Origin: Bordetella sp. LUAb4
GTDB taxonomy: Bacteria > Pseudomonadota > Gammaproteobacteria > Burkholderiales > Burkholderiaceae_B
Assembly: GCF_021325795.1 (NCBI RefSeq)
Contig: NZ_JAHPZX010000001.1
Span: forward strand, 186,001-250,000
DNA: 64,000 nucleotides
Direction: 5' to 3'
The translations under genes and the position numbers were made by a program. The notes below the pieces were generated by a model. The model saw nothing but the letters and a program-made list of their open reading frames with translations. It was not told the origin of the DNA and made no database searches. Below are positions 38,705 to 47,960 of the stretch, one piece after another (the stretch's first letter is position 1; each line of letters begins with the position of its first letter).

Positions 38705-39226
38705 CTACTCGTCGTGCGTGTGGACCTGCAGCGCTTCCAGGAAGCGCGAGACCATGTTGTAGGCCGCCACCGTGGCGGTCAACTCCACCGTCTGGCGTTG
38801 GCCCAATTCTGCCAGGACGGCATCGAAGACGGCTTGCGGCACCTGGACCTGGCGGGTCATTGCATCCGCATAAGCCAGCACGGCACGCGTGCGGGCATCG
38901 AACAGCGGTGAATCCTGCCAGCCGTCCAGCGCATCCAGTTGGGCCTGGCTGATGCCCTCTTTCAGCGCGATGGGCGCATGCTGATCCGCTTCATAGGGCG
39001 CGCCATTCAATCCGGCGACCCGCATGATGACCAGCTCGCGCAGATCACCCGGCAGGGTGCTCAGCTGGCGTATCGCGGTCAGATAGTTCAACCAGCCACT
39101 GGCCACCGGCGGGCTGTGCAACAGCATCTGATACAGCAGCAGCACGCTGCCGCGCTCGGCGACGATGCGTTCAACCAGGGGCTTGGCTTCTTCGGTGGTC
39201 AGATCGGCGTACGGCAGGCGGGCCAT
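38705..39226 (-). CDS. Carboxymuconolactone-decarboxylase-family protein
   Basis: This 173-residue all-helical AhpD-like protein has a core helix pair in ELVIMRVAGLNGAPYEADQHAPIAL. The peroxidase CxxC motif is absent, so a redox role is unlikely. It may be a decarboxylase or an accessory protein. It is the last gene of the CoA-transferase/ABC operon, 20 bases after the permease. Confidence 0.8.
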   Translation of the reverse strand: MARLPYADLTTEEAKPLVERIVAERGSVLLLYQMLLHSPPVASGWLNYLTAIRQLSTLPGDLRELVIMRVAGLNGAPYEADQHAPIALKEGISQAQLDALDGWQDSPLFDARTRAVLAYADAMTRQVQVPQAVFDAVLAELGQRQTVELTATVAAYNMVSRFLEALQVHTHDE

Positions 39227-39246
39227 GCAGGCGTCCTATGAAGAGA

Positions 39247-40041
39247 TCAGAGCTTTTCAGTTTCGCCGGCGCGCGGCTGCCATTTCATCAGCCGCTTTTC
39301 CGCCAGGGTGACCAGGCCATCCAGCACCAGGGCGAACACGGTGAGCACCACGATGCCGGCGAAGACGGTGTTCACGTCCAGCGTGCCTTCGGCCTGCAGG
39401 ATCAGGTAGCCGACGCCACTGGCCGAGCCCAGGTATTCGCCCACGACCGCCCCGACGAAGGCCAGGCCCACCGACGTATGCAGGCTGGAGAACACCCAGC
39501 TGGTCGCCGACGGCAGGTAGACGTGGCGCAGCAACTGGCGGCGATCCGCGCCCAGCATGCGGGCATTGTCGAGCAAGGTGGTGCTGACTTCGCGCACGCC
39601 CTGGTAGACGTTGAAGAACACGATGAAGAACACCAGCGTCACGGCCAGCGCCACCTTGGACCAGATGCCCAGGCCGAACCACATGCCGAAGATGGGCGCC
39701 AGGATGACGCGCGGCATCGAGTTGGCCGCCTTGATGTAGGGATCCAGCACCAGGCTGGAGCCGCGCGACAGCCCCAGCCACAGGCCGCAACCCAGGCCGG
39801 CGACGGTACCGATGATGAAGGCCAGGACGGTTTCGGACAGGGTCACCCACAGATGCTGATAGACATCGGCATCCGTGACGAACCAGGCCCAGACCCGCTG
39901 GGCGACCTTGAGGGGTTCGCCGAAGAAAAAGGCGACGTTCTGGCTGCGCGAAGCAACGTGCCACGCCAGCAGCAGGATAATCAACAACGACAACTGCCAG
40001 ACGCGCAGTGACTTGGAACCGGGTTTGATCATATTGGACAT
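39247..40041 (-). CDS. ABC transporter permease (NitT/TauT/SsuC type)
   Basis: The 264-residue membrane permease has about six helices and the EAA loop (NARMLGADRRQLLRHVYLPS) that docks the ATPase. It belongs to the family importing nitrate, taurine, sulfonates or pyrimidine precursors. The start is 9 bases after the ATPase stop. The substrate is unknown; the CoA transferase in the same operon suggests an organic acid or aromatic acid. Confidence 0.9.
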   Translation of the reverse strand: MSNMIKPGSKSLRVWQLSLLIILLLAWHVASRSQNVAFFFGEPLKVAQRVWAWFVTDADVYQHLWVTLSETVLAFIIGTVAGLGCGLWLGLSRGSSLVLDPYIKAANSMPRVILAPIFGMWFGLGIWSKVALAVTLVFFIVFFNVYQGVREVSTTLLDNARMLGADRRQLLRHVYLPSATSWVFSSLHTSVGLAFVGAVVGEYLGSASGVGYLILQAEGTLDVNTVFAGIVVLTVFALVLDGLVTLAEKRLMKWQPRAGETEKL

Positions 40042-40050
40042 GGCTAGGAC

Positions 40051-40860
40051 CTACACCCGCTTCTGCTGAGCGTAGCCCTTCAGGACCTCTTCACGCAGCA
40101 CATCCCAGATGGCGGCGTGCAGTTCGACGAAGCGCGGATGGCTACGCACTTCGGCGACGTCGCGCGGGCGCGGCAGGTCGATATGGAATTCACCGATAGG
40201 ATGCGTGCCCGGGCCGGCCGACAGCACGATCACCCGATCGCTCATGGCGATGGCTTCGTCGAGATCGTGCGTGATGAACAGCACGGCTTTACGTTTGGCC
40301 ATCCACAGGTCCAGCACCTCGTTTTCCATCAGTTGGCGCGTCTGGATGTCGAGAGCGGAGAACGGCTCGTCCATGAGGATGATGTCGGGATCGCGGATCA
40401 GCGTCTGGGCCAACATTACGCGCTTGCGCATGCCGCCCGACATCTGGTGCGGATAGCGATCCTCCGAACCACCCAGACCGACGCGGCGCATCCACTCGCG
40501 GCCACGCTCATCGGCCTCGGCGGCCGGCACGTGCGCGAACTCCAGCCCGGCCTTGACGTTGTCCAGCGCATTGCGCCAGGGCAGCAAGGCTTCACCCTGG
40601 AACATGTAGCCGGCACGGCGGTTGATGCCCTTGAGGGGTTCGCCGAACACCTTGATCTGCCCGCTGGTCGGCGACAGCAAGCCCGCCCCAACATTCAGCA
40701 GGGTGGACTTGCCGCAACCGGTGGGACCCACCACGGAGACGAATTCGCCAGGGGCGACCGTCAGCGTGGATTCCCGCACGGCGGTGTAGCGTTTTCCACC
40801 GCCTTCGCGGGAAATGAACGTGCAGGTGATGTTGTCCAGCGAAAGTGCTGCTTCAGCCAT
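40051..40860 (-). CDS. ABC transporter ATPase (NitT/TauT type)
   Basis: The product has 269 residues with Walker A GPTGCGKST, signature MSGGMRKRVMLAQ and Walker B IILMDEPFSALD; the switch His lies in FITHDLDEA. The start MAEAALSLDN overlaps the end of the binding-protein gene by 8 bases, so translation is coupled; the longer frame that begins at 40983 lies inside that neighbour. It drives the adjacent permease. Confidence 0.92.
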   Translation of the reverse strand: MAEAALSLDNITCTFISREGGGKRYTAVRESTLTVAPGEFVSVVGPTGCGKSTLLNVGAGLLSPTSGQIKVFGEPLKGINRRAGYMFQGEALLPWRNALDNVKAGLEFAHVPAAEADERGREWMRRVGLGGSEDRYPHQMSGGMRKRVMLAQTLIRDPDIILMDEPFSALDIQTRQLMENEVLDLWMAKRKAVLFITHDLDEAIAMSDRVIVLSAGPGTHPIGEFHIDLPRPRDVAEVRSHPRFVELHAAIWDVLREEVLKGYAQQKRV

Positions 40861-41893
40861 TCGGGTATTTCTCGTTGGCGCGCTTGGCGAATTCATTGGT
40901 CCAGATCTTGGACGGGTCGACCTTGGCCGCATCGAAATCCGGCACGAAGGCGGCCAGTGCCTTGACCGCGGTGGCGGCGCCATCCTCGGGGATGATGCCG
41001 TCGGGCGACAGGCCTTCCATGCTGGCTTTCAGGGCGGCCTTGTAGACTTCCGGCTCGCCCAGCAGGTAATTGGCCGGCACCGCCTTGGCGATTTCGTCGA
41101 TGCTGGCGTTGTGGATCCACTTGTCCGCGCGCACGATGGCATTGGCCAGGGCCTGCACCGTGTTGGGATTGGCGTCGATATAGCTCTGCGCCGTGTACAG
41201 GGTGCCAGCCGGCATGTTGCCGCCGAAGATGTCACGCGTGTCCTTCAGGGTACGCGTGTCGGCGATGACCTTCATGTCGCCGGCGCTGACCAGCGCGGTG
41301 ACCACCGGGTCCGTGTTGGACATGGCATCGACCTGGCCCGAGCGCAGCGCGGTGATGGCGCCGGCACCGGCGCCCACGCCGATGATGGACACGTCCGACG
41401 GCTTCAGGCCGTGCTTGGCCAGGAAGAAGTTGACCACCATATTGGTGGACGAACCCGGCGCCGTGACGCCGATCTTCTTGCCCTTGAGGTCGGCCGGCGA
41501 CTTGTAGTTCGCCATGGTCTTGGTGGAGACGCCGAAACCGATCAGGGGGGCACGGCCCTGCAGCACGAAGTTGCGGTAGAACTGGCCTTTGGACTGCAGG
41601 TTCAGCGAGTGCTCGAAAGCGCCCGACACCACGTCGGCGCTGCCACCCACCACTGCCTGCAGGGCCTTGGCGCCGCCGGCGAAGTCGGCGATGGTGACAT
41701 CCAGGCCTTCGTCCTTGAAGTAGCCGCGCACTTCGGCGATGGTCAGGGGCAGGTAGTAAACCAAGGCCTTGCCGCCGACGGCGATCGCCACCTTGGTCTT
41801 TTCGAGTTTCGCGGCCCGCGCGAAGGCGGGGGCCAGGCTCATGACGCCGGCCGAGCCGGCGAGTTTGAGCAGTTCACGGCGAGTGACTGTCAT
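40853..41893 (-). CDS. ABC transporter substrate-binding protein (NMT1/SsuA-like)
   Basis: This 346-residue periplasmic protein starts MTVTRRELLKLAGSAGVM, a twin-arginine-like signal, and is cleaved near ARA. The two-lobed fold shows YYLPLTIAEVRGYFKDEGLDVTI as the typical first strand-helix segment and GKKIGVTAPGSSTNMVV near the hinge. It overlaps the CoA transferase stop/start by 4 bases. Confidence 0.9.
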   Translation of the reverse strand: MTVTRRELLKLAGSAGVMSLAPAFARAAKLEKTKVAIAVGGKALVYYLPLTIAEVRGYFKDEGLDVTIADFAGGAKALQAVVGGSADVVSGAFEHSLNLQSKGQFYRNFVLQGRAPLIGFGVSTKTMANYKSPADLKGKKIGVTAPGSSTNMVVNFFLAKHGLKPSDVSIIGVGAGAGAITALRSGQVDAMSNTDPVVTALVSAGDMKVIADTRTLKDTRDIFGGNMPAGTLYTAQSYIDANPNTVQALANAIVRADKWIHNASIDEIAKAVPANYLLGEPEVYKAALKASMEGLSPDGIIPEDGAATAVKALAAFVPDFDAAKVDPSKIWTNEFAKRANEKYPNG

Positions 41894-43167
41894 TTTTGTG
41901 TCTCCGATGTGTGATCCGTGGCCTGCGGGCGGCGGATTCCGATCGCGCCGGATTGGGCCAGCTCTGCGATTGTCGCGGAATCATACCCCAGCGCCTGCAG
42001 GACTTCCTCCGTATGTTCCCCTAAGCCGGGGCCCAACCAGCGCGTGGCGCCCGGCGTGGCCGACAGCTTGGGGCTGACCGCCGGCAGTTTTACTGGCGTG
42101 CCGTCGGGGAAATGATGCTGTTCGATCATGGACCGCGCGAGGAATTGCGGGTCGGTGAACATGTCCGCCACACTGAAGATCTTGCCCACCGGCACGTCGG
42201 CCTGCCGCAAGGTTTCCAGTGCGCCTTCGATCTGCTGGCCATCGCACCACTGCTGGATGGCGCCGTCGATTTCCTCCACGCGGCGCGCGCGGCCGTCATT
42301 GCGCGCCAAGTCGGGATCGGCGGCCAGGTCGGCGCGGCCGATGGCTTGCATCAGGCGCAGGAAGATGGCGTCGCCATTGCCGGCGATGACGATGTTCTGG
42401 CCGTCGGCCGTGGTGTAGGTGTTGGACGGCACGATACCCGGCAGTGCGCCGCCGGTGCGCTCTCGCACCACACCGGCCACGTCGTACTCGGGCACCAGGC
42501 TTTCCATCATGTTGAAGACCGACTCGTAGAGCGCCACGTCGACCATCTGGCCCTGGCCGCCCTTCTGGCCATCCCAGCGCCCGCCCGTGGCGTCACGATG
42601 GCGCAAGGCCATCATGGCGCCGATGACACCATGCAAGGCAGCAATGGAATCGCCGATGGATATGCCCACCCGCACCGGCGGCCGGTCCGGATGGCCGGAC
42701 ACGTAGCGCAGCCCGCCCATCGATTCGCCAATCGCGCCGAAGCCCGGCATGTCGCGCATCGGGCCGGTCTGGCCGTAGCCCGATAGCCGCACCATGATGG
42801 TGGAGGGATTGCGCGCGCGCAGTTGCTCGTAGCCCAGGCCCCACTTTTCCAGCACGCCAGGGCGGTAGTTTTCGATGACAACGTCGGCTTCGAGCGCCAG
42901 CTGCAAGGCGATGTCGCGGGCTCTTTCGTCCTTCAGGTTCAGGGCGATCGAGCGCTTGTTGCGCGCCTGCACCGTCCACCACAGCGAATTGCCTTCATGC
43001 AGATGGCGCCAGGTGCGGATCGGATCGCCGCCGCCCTTGCCGTCCGGGCCGGCGGGGGTTTCCACTTTGATGACGTCGGCACCGAATTCGCCGAACAGGC
43101 GGGCAGCAAAAGGGCCCGCGATGAGCGTGCCCAGTTCGAGTACTTTCAATCCAGCCAAGGCTGACAT
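41890..43167 (-). CDS. Family III CoA transferase (CaiB/BaiF)
   Basis: The 425-residue enzyme moves CoA between carboxylic acids. LKVLELGTLIAGPFAARLFGEFGADVIKVE is the nucleotide-binding start; the catalytic Asp lies in RDMPGFGAIGESMGGL. It is the first gene of an operon with an ABC importer and a CMD-like protein, which suggests that it activates the imported acid. The acid cannot be named from sequence. Confidence 0.92.
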   Translation of the reverse strand: MSALAGLKVLELGTLIAGPFAARLFGEFGADVIKVETPAGPDGKGGGDPIRTWRHLHEGNSLWWTVQARNKRSIALNLKDERARDIALQLALEADVVIENYRPGVLEKWGLGYEQLRARNPSTIMVRLSGYGQTGPMRDMPGFGAIGESMGGLRYVSGHPDRPPVRVGISIGDSIAALHGVIGAMMALRHRDATGGRWDGQKGGQGQMVDVALYESVFNMMESLVPEYDVAGVVRERTGGALPGIVPSNTYTTADGQNIVIAGNGDAIFLRLMQAIGRADLAADPDLARNDGRARRVEEIDGAIQQWCDGQQIEGALETLRQADVPVGKIFSVADMFTDPQFLARSMIEQHHFPDGTPVKLPAVSPKLSATPGATRWLGPGLGEHTEEVLQALGYDSATIAELAQSGAIGIRRPQATDHTSETQK

Positions 43168-43267
43168 CCTGGCGTCTCCTTTATCTTCAGGCCGGTCTTT
43201 TTCATGCCGTTCTTGATGCCGATTTTGCTGTCCGCTTTCTTATGCCGGCTCTTCCATGCCGACACTT

Positions 43268-43876
43268 CTACGCCGACTTGCGTTCCATCAGCGCCCAGGC
43301 GATGGTGCCGGCGTCGACGTACTCGAGCTCGCTGCCGGCGGGCACGCCACGCGCCAGGCGTGTCACCGACAGGCCGCGTTCGCGCAGCGCCTCGCCCAGG
43401 AAATGGGCGGTGGTCTCGCCTTCGGCAGTGAAGTTGGTGGCCAGGATGACTTCCGTGACCACGCCGTCGGCGGCACGCCGCAATACGCGCTCGAAATCCA
43501 GCTCGCGCGGGCCCACGCCTTCGAGCGGCGCCACCCGGCCCATCAACACGTAGTACAGGCCGCGATAACCGTGGCTGGACTCGATCATGTTCTGGTCCGC
43601 CGGGGTTTCGACGATGCACAGCTGCGAAGGGTCGCGGCGCGGATTGGCACACGTTGCGCAGATTTCGTCTTCGGCGAAGCTGTTGCAACGTGCGCAATGG
43701 CGCAAGTTCGTGGTGGCGCCGGCCAGCGCGCGGCCGAGCAGTTCGGCGCCCTGCAGATCGTGCTGCAGAAGGTGGTAGGCCATGCGGCGCGCCGACCGCA
43801 CGCCAACGCCGGGCAGGCGGCGCAGCGCCTCGATCAGCGCCAGCAGCGGCTCGGGTTCAGGCAGCAAGGGCTCCAT
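43268..43876 (-). CDS. recR: Recombination protein RecR
   Basis: RecR (202 residues) works with RecF and RecO to load RecA at gaps. The helix-hairpin-helix near residue 15-30 ([20 protein letters not shown]), a four-Cys zinc finger ([16 protein letters not shown]) and a Toprim domain ([13 protein letters not shown]) appear in the normal order. The gene follows ybaB by 13 bases in the classical dnaX-ybaB-recR order. Confidence 0.97.
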   Translation of the reverse strand: MEPLLPEPEPLLALIEALRRLPGVGVRSARRMAYHLLQHDLQGAELLGRALAGATTNLRHCARCNSFAEDEICATCANPRRDPSQLCIVETPADQNMIESSHGYRGLYYVLMGRVAPLEGVGPRELDFERVLRRAADGVVTEVILATNFTAEGETTAHFLGEALRERGLSVTRLARGVPAGSELEYVDAGTIAWALMERKSA

Positions 43877-43889
43877 GCGGCTCCGTGGA

Positions 43890-44216
43890 TCAGAAGGGGA
43901 ATTTCATGCCGGGGGGCATGGGCATGCCGGCGGTCACACCGGCCATCTTTTCCTGGCTGGTGGCTTCGGCCTTGCGCAGCGCGTCGTTGAAAGCGGCCGC
44001 GACCAGGTCTTCCAGCATGTCCTTGTCATCGCCCAGCAGGCTGGGATCGATGGCCACGCGCTTGACGTCGTGGCGGCAGGACATCGTCACCTTGACCAGG
44101 CCGCCGCCGGAGGCGCCTTCGACCAGGATGTCGGCCAGCGCTTCCTGGGCCTTCTTCATGTTTTCCTGCATTTGCTGCGCCTGGCGCATCAAACCGGCCA
44201 ATTGTCCTTTCATCAT
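43890..44216 (-). CDS. ybaB: YbaB/EbfC nucleoid-associated protein
   Basis: This 108-residue DNA-binding protein starts [20 protein letters not shown] and ends with the Met/Pro-rich tail [12 protein letters not shown], both typical. It binds DNA as a dimer and sits between dnaX and recR, 55 bases after dnaX. Confidence 0.95.
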   Translation of the reverse strand: MMKGQLAGLMRQAQQMQENMKKAQEALADILVEGASGGGLVKVTMSCRHDVKRVAIDPSLLGDDKDMLEDLVAAAFNDALRKAEATSQEKMAGVTAGMPMPPGMKFPF

Positions 44217-44271
44217 GATGGGAACGTCCTTCTGGGAAATGGAATAAAGGGGAGTTGCCAGTCAGCGCGCG

Positions 44272-46581
44272 TCATGCCGCGGCTGCCAGTGGGGGTTCGA
44301 TGGCGCGGATGGAACCGGGCACGATCTTGCCGCCGAAATTGTTGATCAGGTCTTGCACGAAGGGGTCGACGACGGCCGCTTCCTCGGCGGCCTGTTGCCG
44401 TGCCGCGCGTTCGTGCTGGGCGACGGCGTGGGCGGTGCCGTCGCCGGTGGCGCCGAACTCGACCTCCAGGCGGATGGCCTGACCGAAGTGTTCACACAGG
44501 ACGGTTTGCAGTCTCTGTTTGCTGGCGCTATCGACCAGGGTGCGCACGGCCAGGCGCAGGCGCACCAGGTCGCCCTGCAGGCCGGCCCATTCGCTTTGGC
44601 GCGCCACTTCGGCGGCCAGGCCGGTGACCGGCAGCTTGGCGGCCAGGGCGGGCCAGGAGGCGGGGTCCATGTCGGCCAGGCGGGGCGCGCGGGATGCGCG
44701 GGCGCCGGGACGGCCGGCCGGGGGGCGGTTGACTACTGGCGTGCGGCGCGGCGCATCGTCCGCCGGCATGCCGACGCTCAGCGTCTCGAAGCCGTCGTCA
44801 TCGTCAGCATCGGCGCTGGCGGTGAAACCGTCGTCGTTGCCGAAATAGGCGCCGTCACCGGCGTAGCCGCCCTGAGCGTCGTCCGGGATGACTTCGTCGA
44901 CCCAGGATGGCGGCTCGTCAGCGGCGGGGGGCTTGGGTGCGGCGGGAGCTTGTTGGGGGGCGGCAGCTTGCTGGGAGGCAGATGCCGGCTGCGGCACCGG
45001 CGCTTGTTGCGAAGGCGGCGCGGAGACAGCGGCCGCGGTGGATGTGGCGGCTGATGAAGCCCCCACATCATTCTGATCCCAAGGAGGCGGCGAGCCGGCG
45101 GCGGCGGTCGAAACCGGCGCAGCCGAAACCGGCGCAGCCGAAACCGGCGCAGCCGAAACCGGCGCAGCCGAAACCGGCGCAGCCGAAACCGGCGCAGCCG
45201 AAACCGGCGCAGCCGAAACCGGCGCAGCCGAAACCGGCGCAGCCGAAACCGGCGTAGCCGAAACCGGCGCAGCCGAAACCGGCGTAGCCGAAACCGGCGT
45301 AGCCGAAACCGGCGTAGCCGAAACCGGCGCGGCCGAAACCGGCGCAGCCGAAACCGGCGCGGCCGAAACCGGCGCGGCGGCCGGCGCCGAGGCCACCGGG
45401 ACGGCGGCAGCGGGCGTCATAGCCGCAGGGGTATTCGTGTGGCCCGTCGACTCCTGGCTGCCGCGCGTCGGCGGCGGCATCGTCTGCGGGGGGCCGGCCT
45501 CGCCGCTCAAGGACAACATGCGCAGGCAAGCCATGACGAAGCCGGCGTACTCGTCCGGCGCCAGCGCCAATTCCTGCCGGCTGTGCACCGCCACCGAATA
45601 GAACAATTGCACCGCGTCGCCGTGCAGTATCCCGGCCAGGCGCGCCACATCGGCCGCCAGCGGATCATCGGCCGGCGTGGCTCCGCGTACCCTCTGCTCG
45701 ATGGCCACCCTTGACAGCAGCACGGCCAGATCAGCCAGCGCCCCGCCATACGACAAGCCACGCGTGGCCAATTCGTCGGCCACCGCCAGCACCGCCAGCG
45801 CATCCCCTGTCGCCAGGGCATCGAGCAGTCGCACCAGATGTCGCTGATCGATAGTCCCGAGCATGCCGCGCACGGCCTCCTCGGTCAGGTTGCCGGCACT
45901 ATAGGCAATGGCCTGGTCCGTCAGCGACAGCGCATCGCGCATCGAACCGGACGCGGCCTGGGCAATCAGGCGCAAGGCCGGCACCTCGGCAGCGACCTGC
46001 TCGGCGCCCAGCACATGGGTCAGATGCCCGACGATGGCATCGGGCGGCATCTGCTTCAAATTGAATTGCAGGCAGCGCGACAGCACCGTCACCGGAATCT
46101 TTTGCGGATCGGTGGTCGCGATGATGAACTTGACGTGAGGGGGCGGCTCTTCCAGCGTCTTCAACATGGCGTTGAAGGCGTGCCCGGTCAGCATGTGCAC
46201 TTCGTCGATCATGTAGACCTTGAAGCGCCCCGCGCCCGGCGCGTACACCGCCTGCTCCAGCAACTGGGTCATTTCATCGACCCCGCGGTTGGACGCCGCG
46301 TCCAGCTCCAGATAGTCGACAAAGCGGCCGGCATCGATTTCCGTGCAGGCCCGGCAGACGCCACAGGGCTTGGACGTGATGCCGATTTCGCAGTTGAGCG
46401 ATTTCGCCAGGATGCGCGACAGCGTAGTCTTGCCCACGCCCCGCGTACCCGTGAAAAGCCAGGCGTGATGCAGGCGTTGCGTATCCAGTGCATGCGTCAA
46501 CGCGCGCACCACGTGGTCCTGCCCCACCAGGGTGTCGAAGGATCGGGGCCGCCACTTGCGAGCCAGTACGAGATAGGTCAT
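44272..46581 (-). CDS. dnaX: DNA polymerase III tau subunit DnaX with a repeat linker
   Basis: The 769-residue clamp-loader subunit starts MTYLVLARKWRPRSF; a longer frame is unlikely. Walker A is TGTRGVGKTT, a four-Cys zinc site lies in CEIGITSKPCGVCRAC, Walker B is YMIDEVHML and the arginine finger is in LSRCLQF. Residues about 370-600 are low complexity, dominated by 18 repeats of a five-residue unit (APVSA/TPVSA). The C-terminal tau domain (about 640-769) contacts the polymerase. It is longer than E. coli tau (643). No slippery run for gamma synthesis was seen. Confidence 0.95.
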   Translation of the reverse strand: MTYLVLARKWRPRSFDTLVGQDHVVRALTHALDTQRLHHAWLFTGTRGVGKTTLSRILAKSLNCEIGITSKPCGVCRACTEIDAGRFVDYLELDAASNRGVDEMTQLLEQAVYAPGAGRFKVYMIDEVHMLTGHAFNAMLKTLEEPPPHVKFIIATTDPQKIPVTVLSRCLQFNLKQMPPDAIVGHLTHVLGAEQVAAEVPALRLIAQAASGSMRDALSLTDQAIAYSAGNLTEEAVRGMLGTIDQRHLVRLLDALATGDALAVLAVADELATRGLSYGGALADLAVLLSRVAIEQRVRGATPADDPLAADVARLAGILHGDAVQLFYSVAVHSRQELALAPDEYAGFVMACLRMLSLSGEAGPPQTMPPPTRGSQESTGHTNTPAAMTPAAAVPVASAPAAAPVSAAPVSAAPVSAAPVSATPVSATPVSATPVSAAPVSATPVSAAPVSAAPVSAAPVSAAPVSAAPVSAAPVSAAPVSAAPVSAAPVSTAAAGSPPPWDQNDVGASSAATSTAAAVSAPPSQQAPVPQPASASQQAAAPQQAPAAPKPPAADEPPSWVDEVIPDDAQGGYAGDGAYFGNDDGFTASADADDDDGFETLSVGMPADDAPRRTPVVNRPPAGRPGARASRAPRLADMDPASWPALAAKLPVTGLAAEVARQSEWAGLQGDLVRLRLAVRTLVDSASKQRLQTVLCEHFGQAIRLEVEFGATGDGTAHAVAQHERAARQQAAEEAAVVDPFVQDLINNFGGKIVPGSIRAIEPPLAAAA
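45110..45379. repeat. Eighteen tandem copies of a 15-bp unit inside dnaX
   Basis: The unit GAAACCGGCGCAGCC (plus strand) is repeated 18 times, with single-base variants (GTAGCC, GCGGCC). On the coding strand each copy encodes five residues, so gain or loss of copies keeps the frame. Confidence 0.95.
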
Positions 46582-46625
46582 GGGCGGATTGTAGAGCCTA
46601 CCGGTCTTGAAGACGGGCCTGAAAG

Positions 46626-46691
46626 ACAAAAGGGACGGGCCACGACGACCACCGGCGCTTTGACACGCGGTTCCGTCATGGCCCGTCCCTT
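46626..46691 (-). terminator. Terminator of the 4.5S RNA gene
   Basis: AAGGGACGGGCCA (46630-46642) pairs with TGGCCCGTCCCTT (46679-46691), enclosing about 36 bases. On the minus strand TTTT and a further T-rich stretch follow. It lies between ffs and dnaX. Confidence 0.7.
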
Positions 46692-46701
46692 GGGGAATTA
46701 G

Positions 46702-46800
46702 TTGACGAGCCTTACTCCGGCACTGATCCTAAACGACTATGGCTGCTTCGTTCCCGACCTGACCAGGTTCACCGCCGAACCATGCGAAGGGGCCCGTCAA
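46702..46800 (-). ncRNA. ffs: 4.5S RNA (bacterial SRP RNA)
   Basis: On the minus strand the conserved hairpin GACCTGACC/GGTCAGGTC-type core is present, with GGTCAGGTCGGGAACGAAGC matching the SRP54-binding tetraloop region. The ends pair (TTGACGGGCC with GGCTCGTCAA) to close a single long hairpin of about 99 bases. The gene is directly upstream of dnaX, a common arrangement. Exact ends are estimated from the closing stem. Confidence 0.92.
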
Positions 46801-47024
46801 CGCGAATTCTAACAGATCGGCGGGATGCCCCTTCCGGATGCTCAGCGCGGGCAGTCCCACGCGCCCTTCCCTTCGGCTATGGCTATGGCTTGGACCAGGC
46901 ATCCCTGTCCACGCTCTCCGGACCAGCCCGGCTGGACAAAGGTGATGCGCCCCGGCTTGGGCCTGGGCCTGGGCCTGGGCCTTGGCCTTGGCCAGCGACA
47001 TGATGCCTGCTCAGGCTCACGCCC

Positions 47025-47960
47025 TCACGCCCGCAGCTCCGGCACGTAGCCCTCGGTCCAAGCCAGCCTGGGCATGGGATCCGGCCGAGGCGACCACGCT
47101 TCGATGAGCACGCCGTACGAGATCGCCCCGAGCGCCGGCCGCGCCAGGCGCAGGTTGGCTAGCGGTTTCACGAACACGGTTGCGGCATCCTGGCCCCGGG
47201 CGATGACGGCGTCTTTCACCAGATGGGCCGTCACCAGATAAGCCTTGCCCAGGTAGACCAGCGAAGCGCTGTTTTCCTCGATCATCGGGGAGACGATGCT
47301 CACTTCTATCCGGGAGACCCCGGTGTCGCGGAAATCGCGGACAGCGTGATCCAGGCGCTGGTTCAAATCCTCGTCGAATGCCTCGGGCGCTTCGGGCATC
47401 GATTTCAGCAGCACGGGCGGCAGCGCCCATAGGGTGGGATCGCGGCGGGGTGGCTGGGGCAGCATCCCGCCGACCCGCACCTCTACCGCGCCGGGCCTTG
47501 CCAGCCTTTGCGAAGGGGGGGAGATGCCGAACGAATACTCGGCGCCCACTTGGATCGGGTCTTCGACGCCCTTGCTCAACAGGTACTGTTTCACGGCCTG
47601 CGCCCGCGCCGAAGCATCTCGAAAAAATATCCGCCCGACGCAATAGACCACGTCGATACGCTTGAGCACCAGCTTGTCCATGTGCGCTACCAGATCGTCG
47701 AGACCGGCGCGCAGGCCCTCATCGAATGCGTCCACGCTGAGCGGTACCGATTCGAAAAAGTCGGAAGTGACAAATACTGGCGGTGTCGCCGCATACGTTT
47801 CCAGCAGGGCCGCCGCGTTGGCGGCGGCAAGCGACTGCCTGGCGCTGTCGATTCCCGCCAGACGCGGGAGGTCAGGATCGGTCGCCGGCGCCACGGCGCC
47901 ATGCGTCGAATGATAAGAAGCCGCCGTGTCGGCGGCCGCTACGGTAAAGCTGGAAGTCAT
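47025..47960 (-). CDS. Unassigned protein with two OmpA-like halves
   Basis: I do not recognise this 311-residue protein. It has no signal peptide or membrane segment. Two regions look like distant copies of one unit: about 100-160 (KRIDVVYCVGRIFFRD...YLLSKGVEDPIQVGAEYSFG) and about 215-290 (SRIEVSIVSPMIEENSASLVYLGKAYLV...ISYGVLIE). The pattern strand, then residues entering a helix ending YLL or YLV, then a Gly-containing strand is reminiscent of OmpA C-domains, but key residues are missing. Function unknown. Confidence 0.6.
   Translation of the reverse strand: MTSSFTVAAADTAASYHSTHGAVAPATDPDLPRLAGIDSARQSLAAANAAALLETYAATPPVFVTSDFFESVPLSVDAFDEGLRAGLDDLVAHMDKLVLKRIDVVYCVGRIFFRDASARAQAVKQYLLSKGVEDPIQVGAEYSFGISPPSQRLARPGAVEVRVGGMLPQPPRRDPTLWALPPVLLKSMPEAPEAFDEDLNQRLDHAVRDFRDTGVSRIEVSIVSPMIEENSASLVYLGKAYLVTAHLVKDAVIARGQDAATVFVKPLANLRLARPALGAISYGVLIEAWSPRPDPMPRLAWTEGYVPELRA

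Noticed and set aside
45110-45379. Regular repeats considered as a CRISPR array
   Set aside because: The 15-bp units are contiguous with no spacers and lie inside the dnaX frame. No cas genes are in the window.
44272-46581. Programmed frameshift for a gamma form of DnaX
   Set aside because: I saw no A-rich slippery heptamer with a following hairpin like that in E. coli dnaX.
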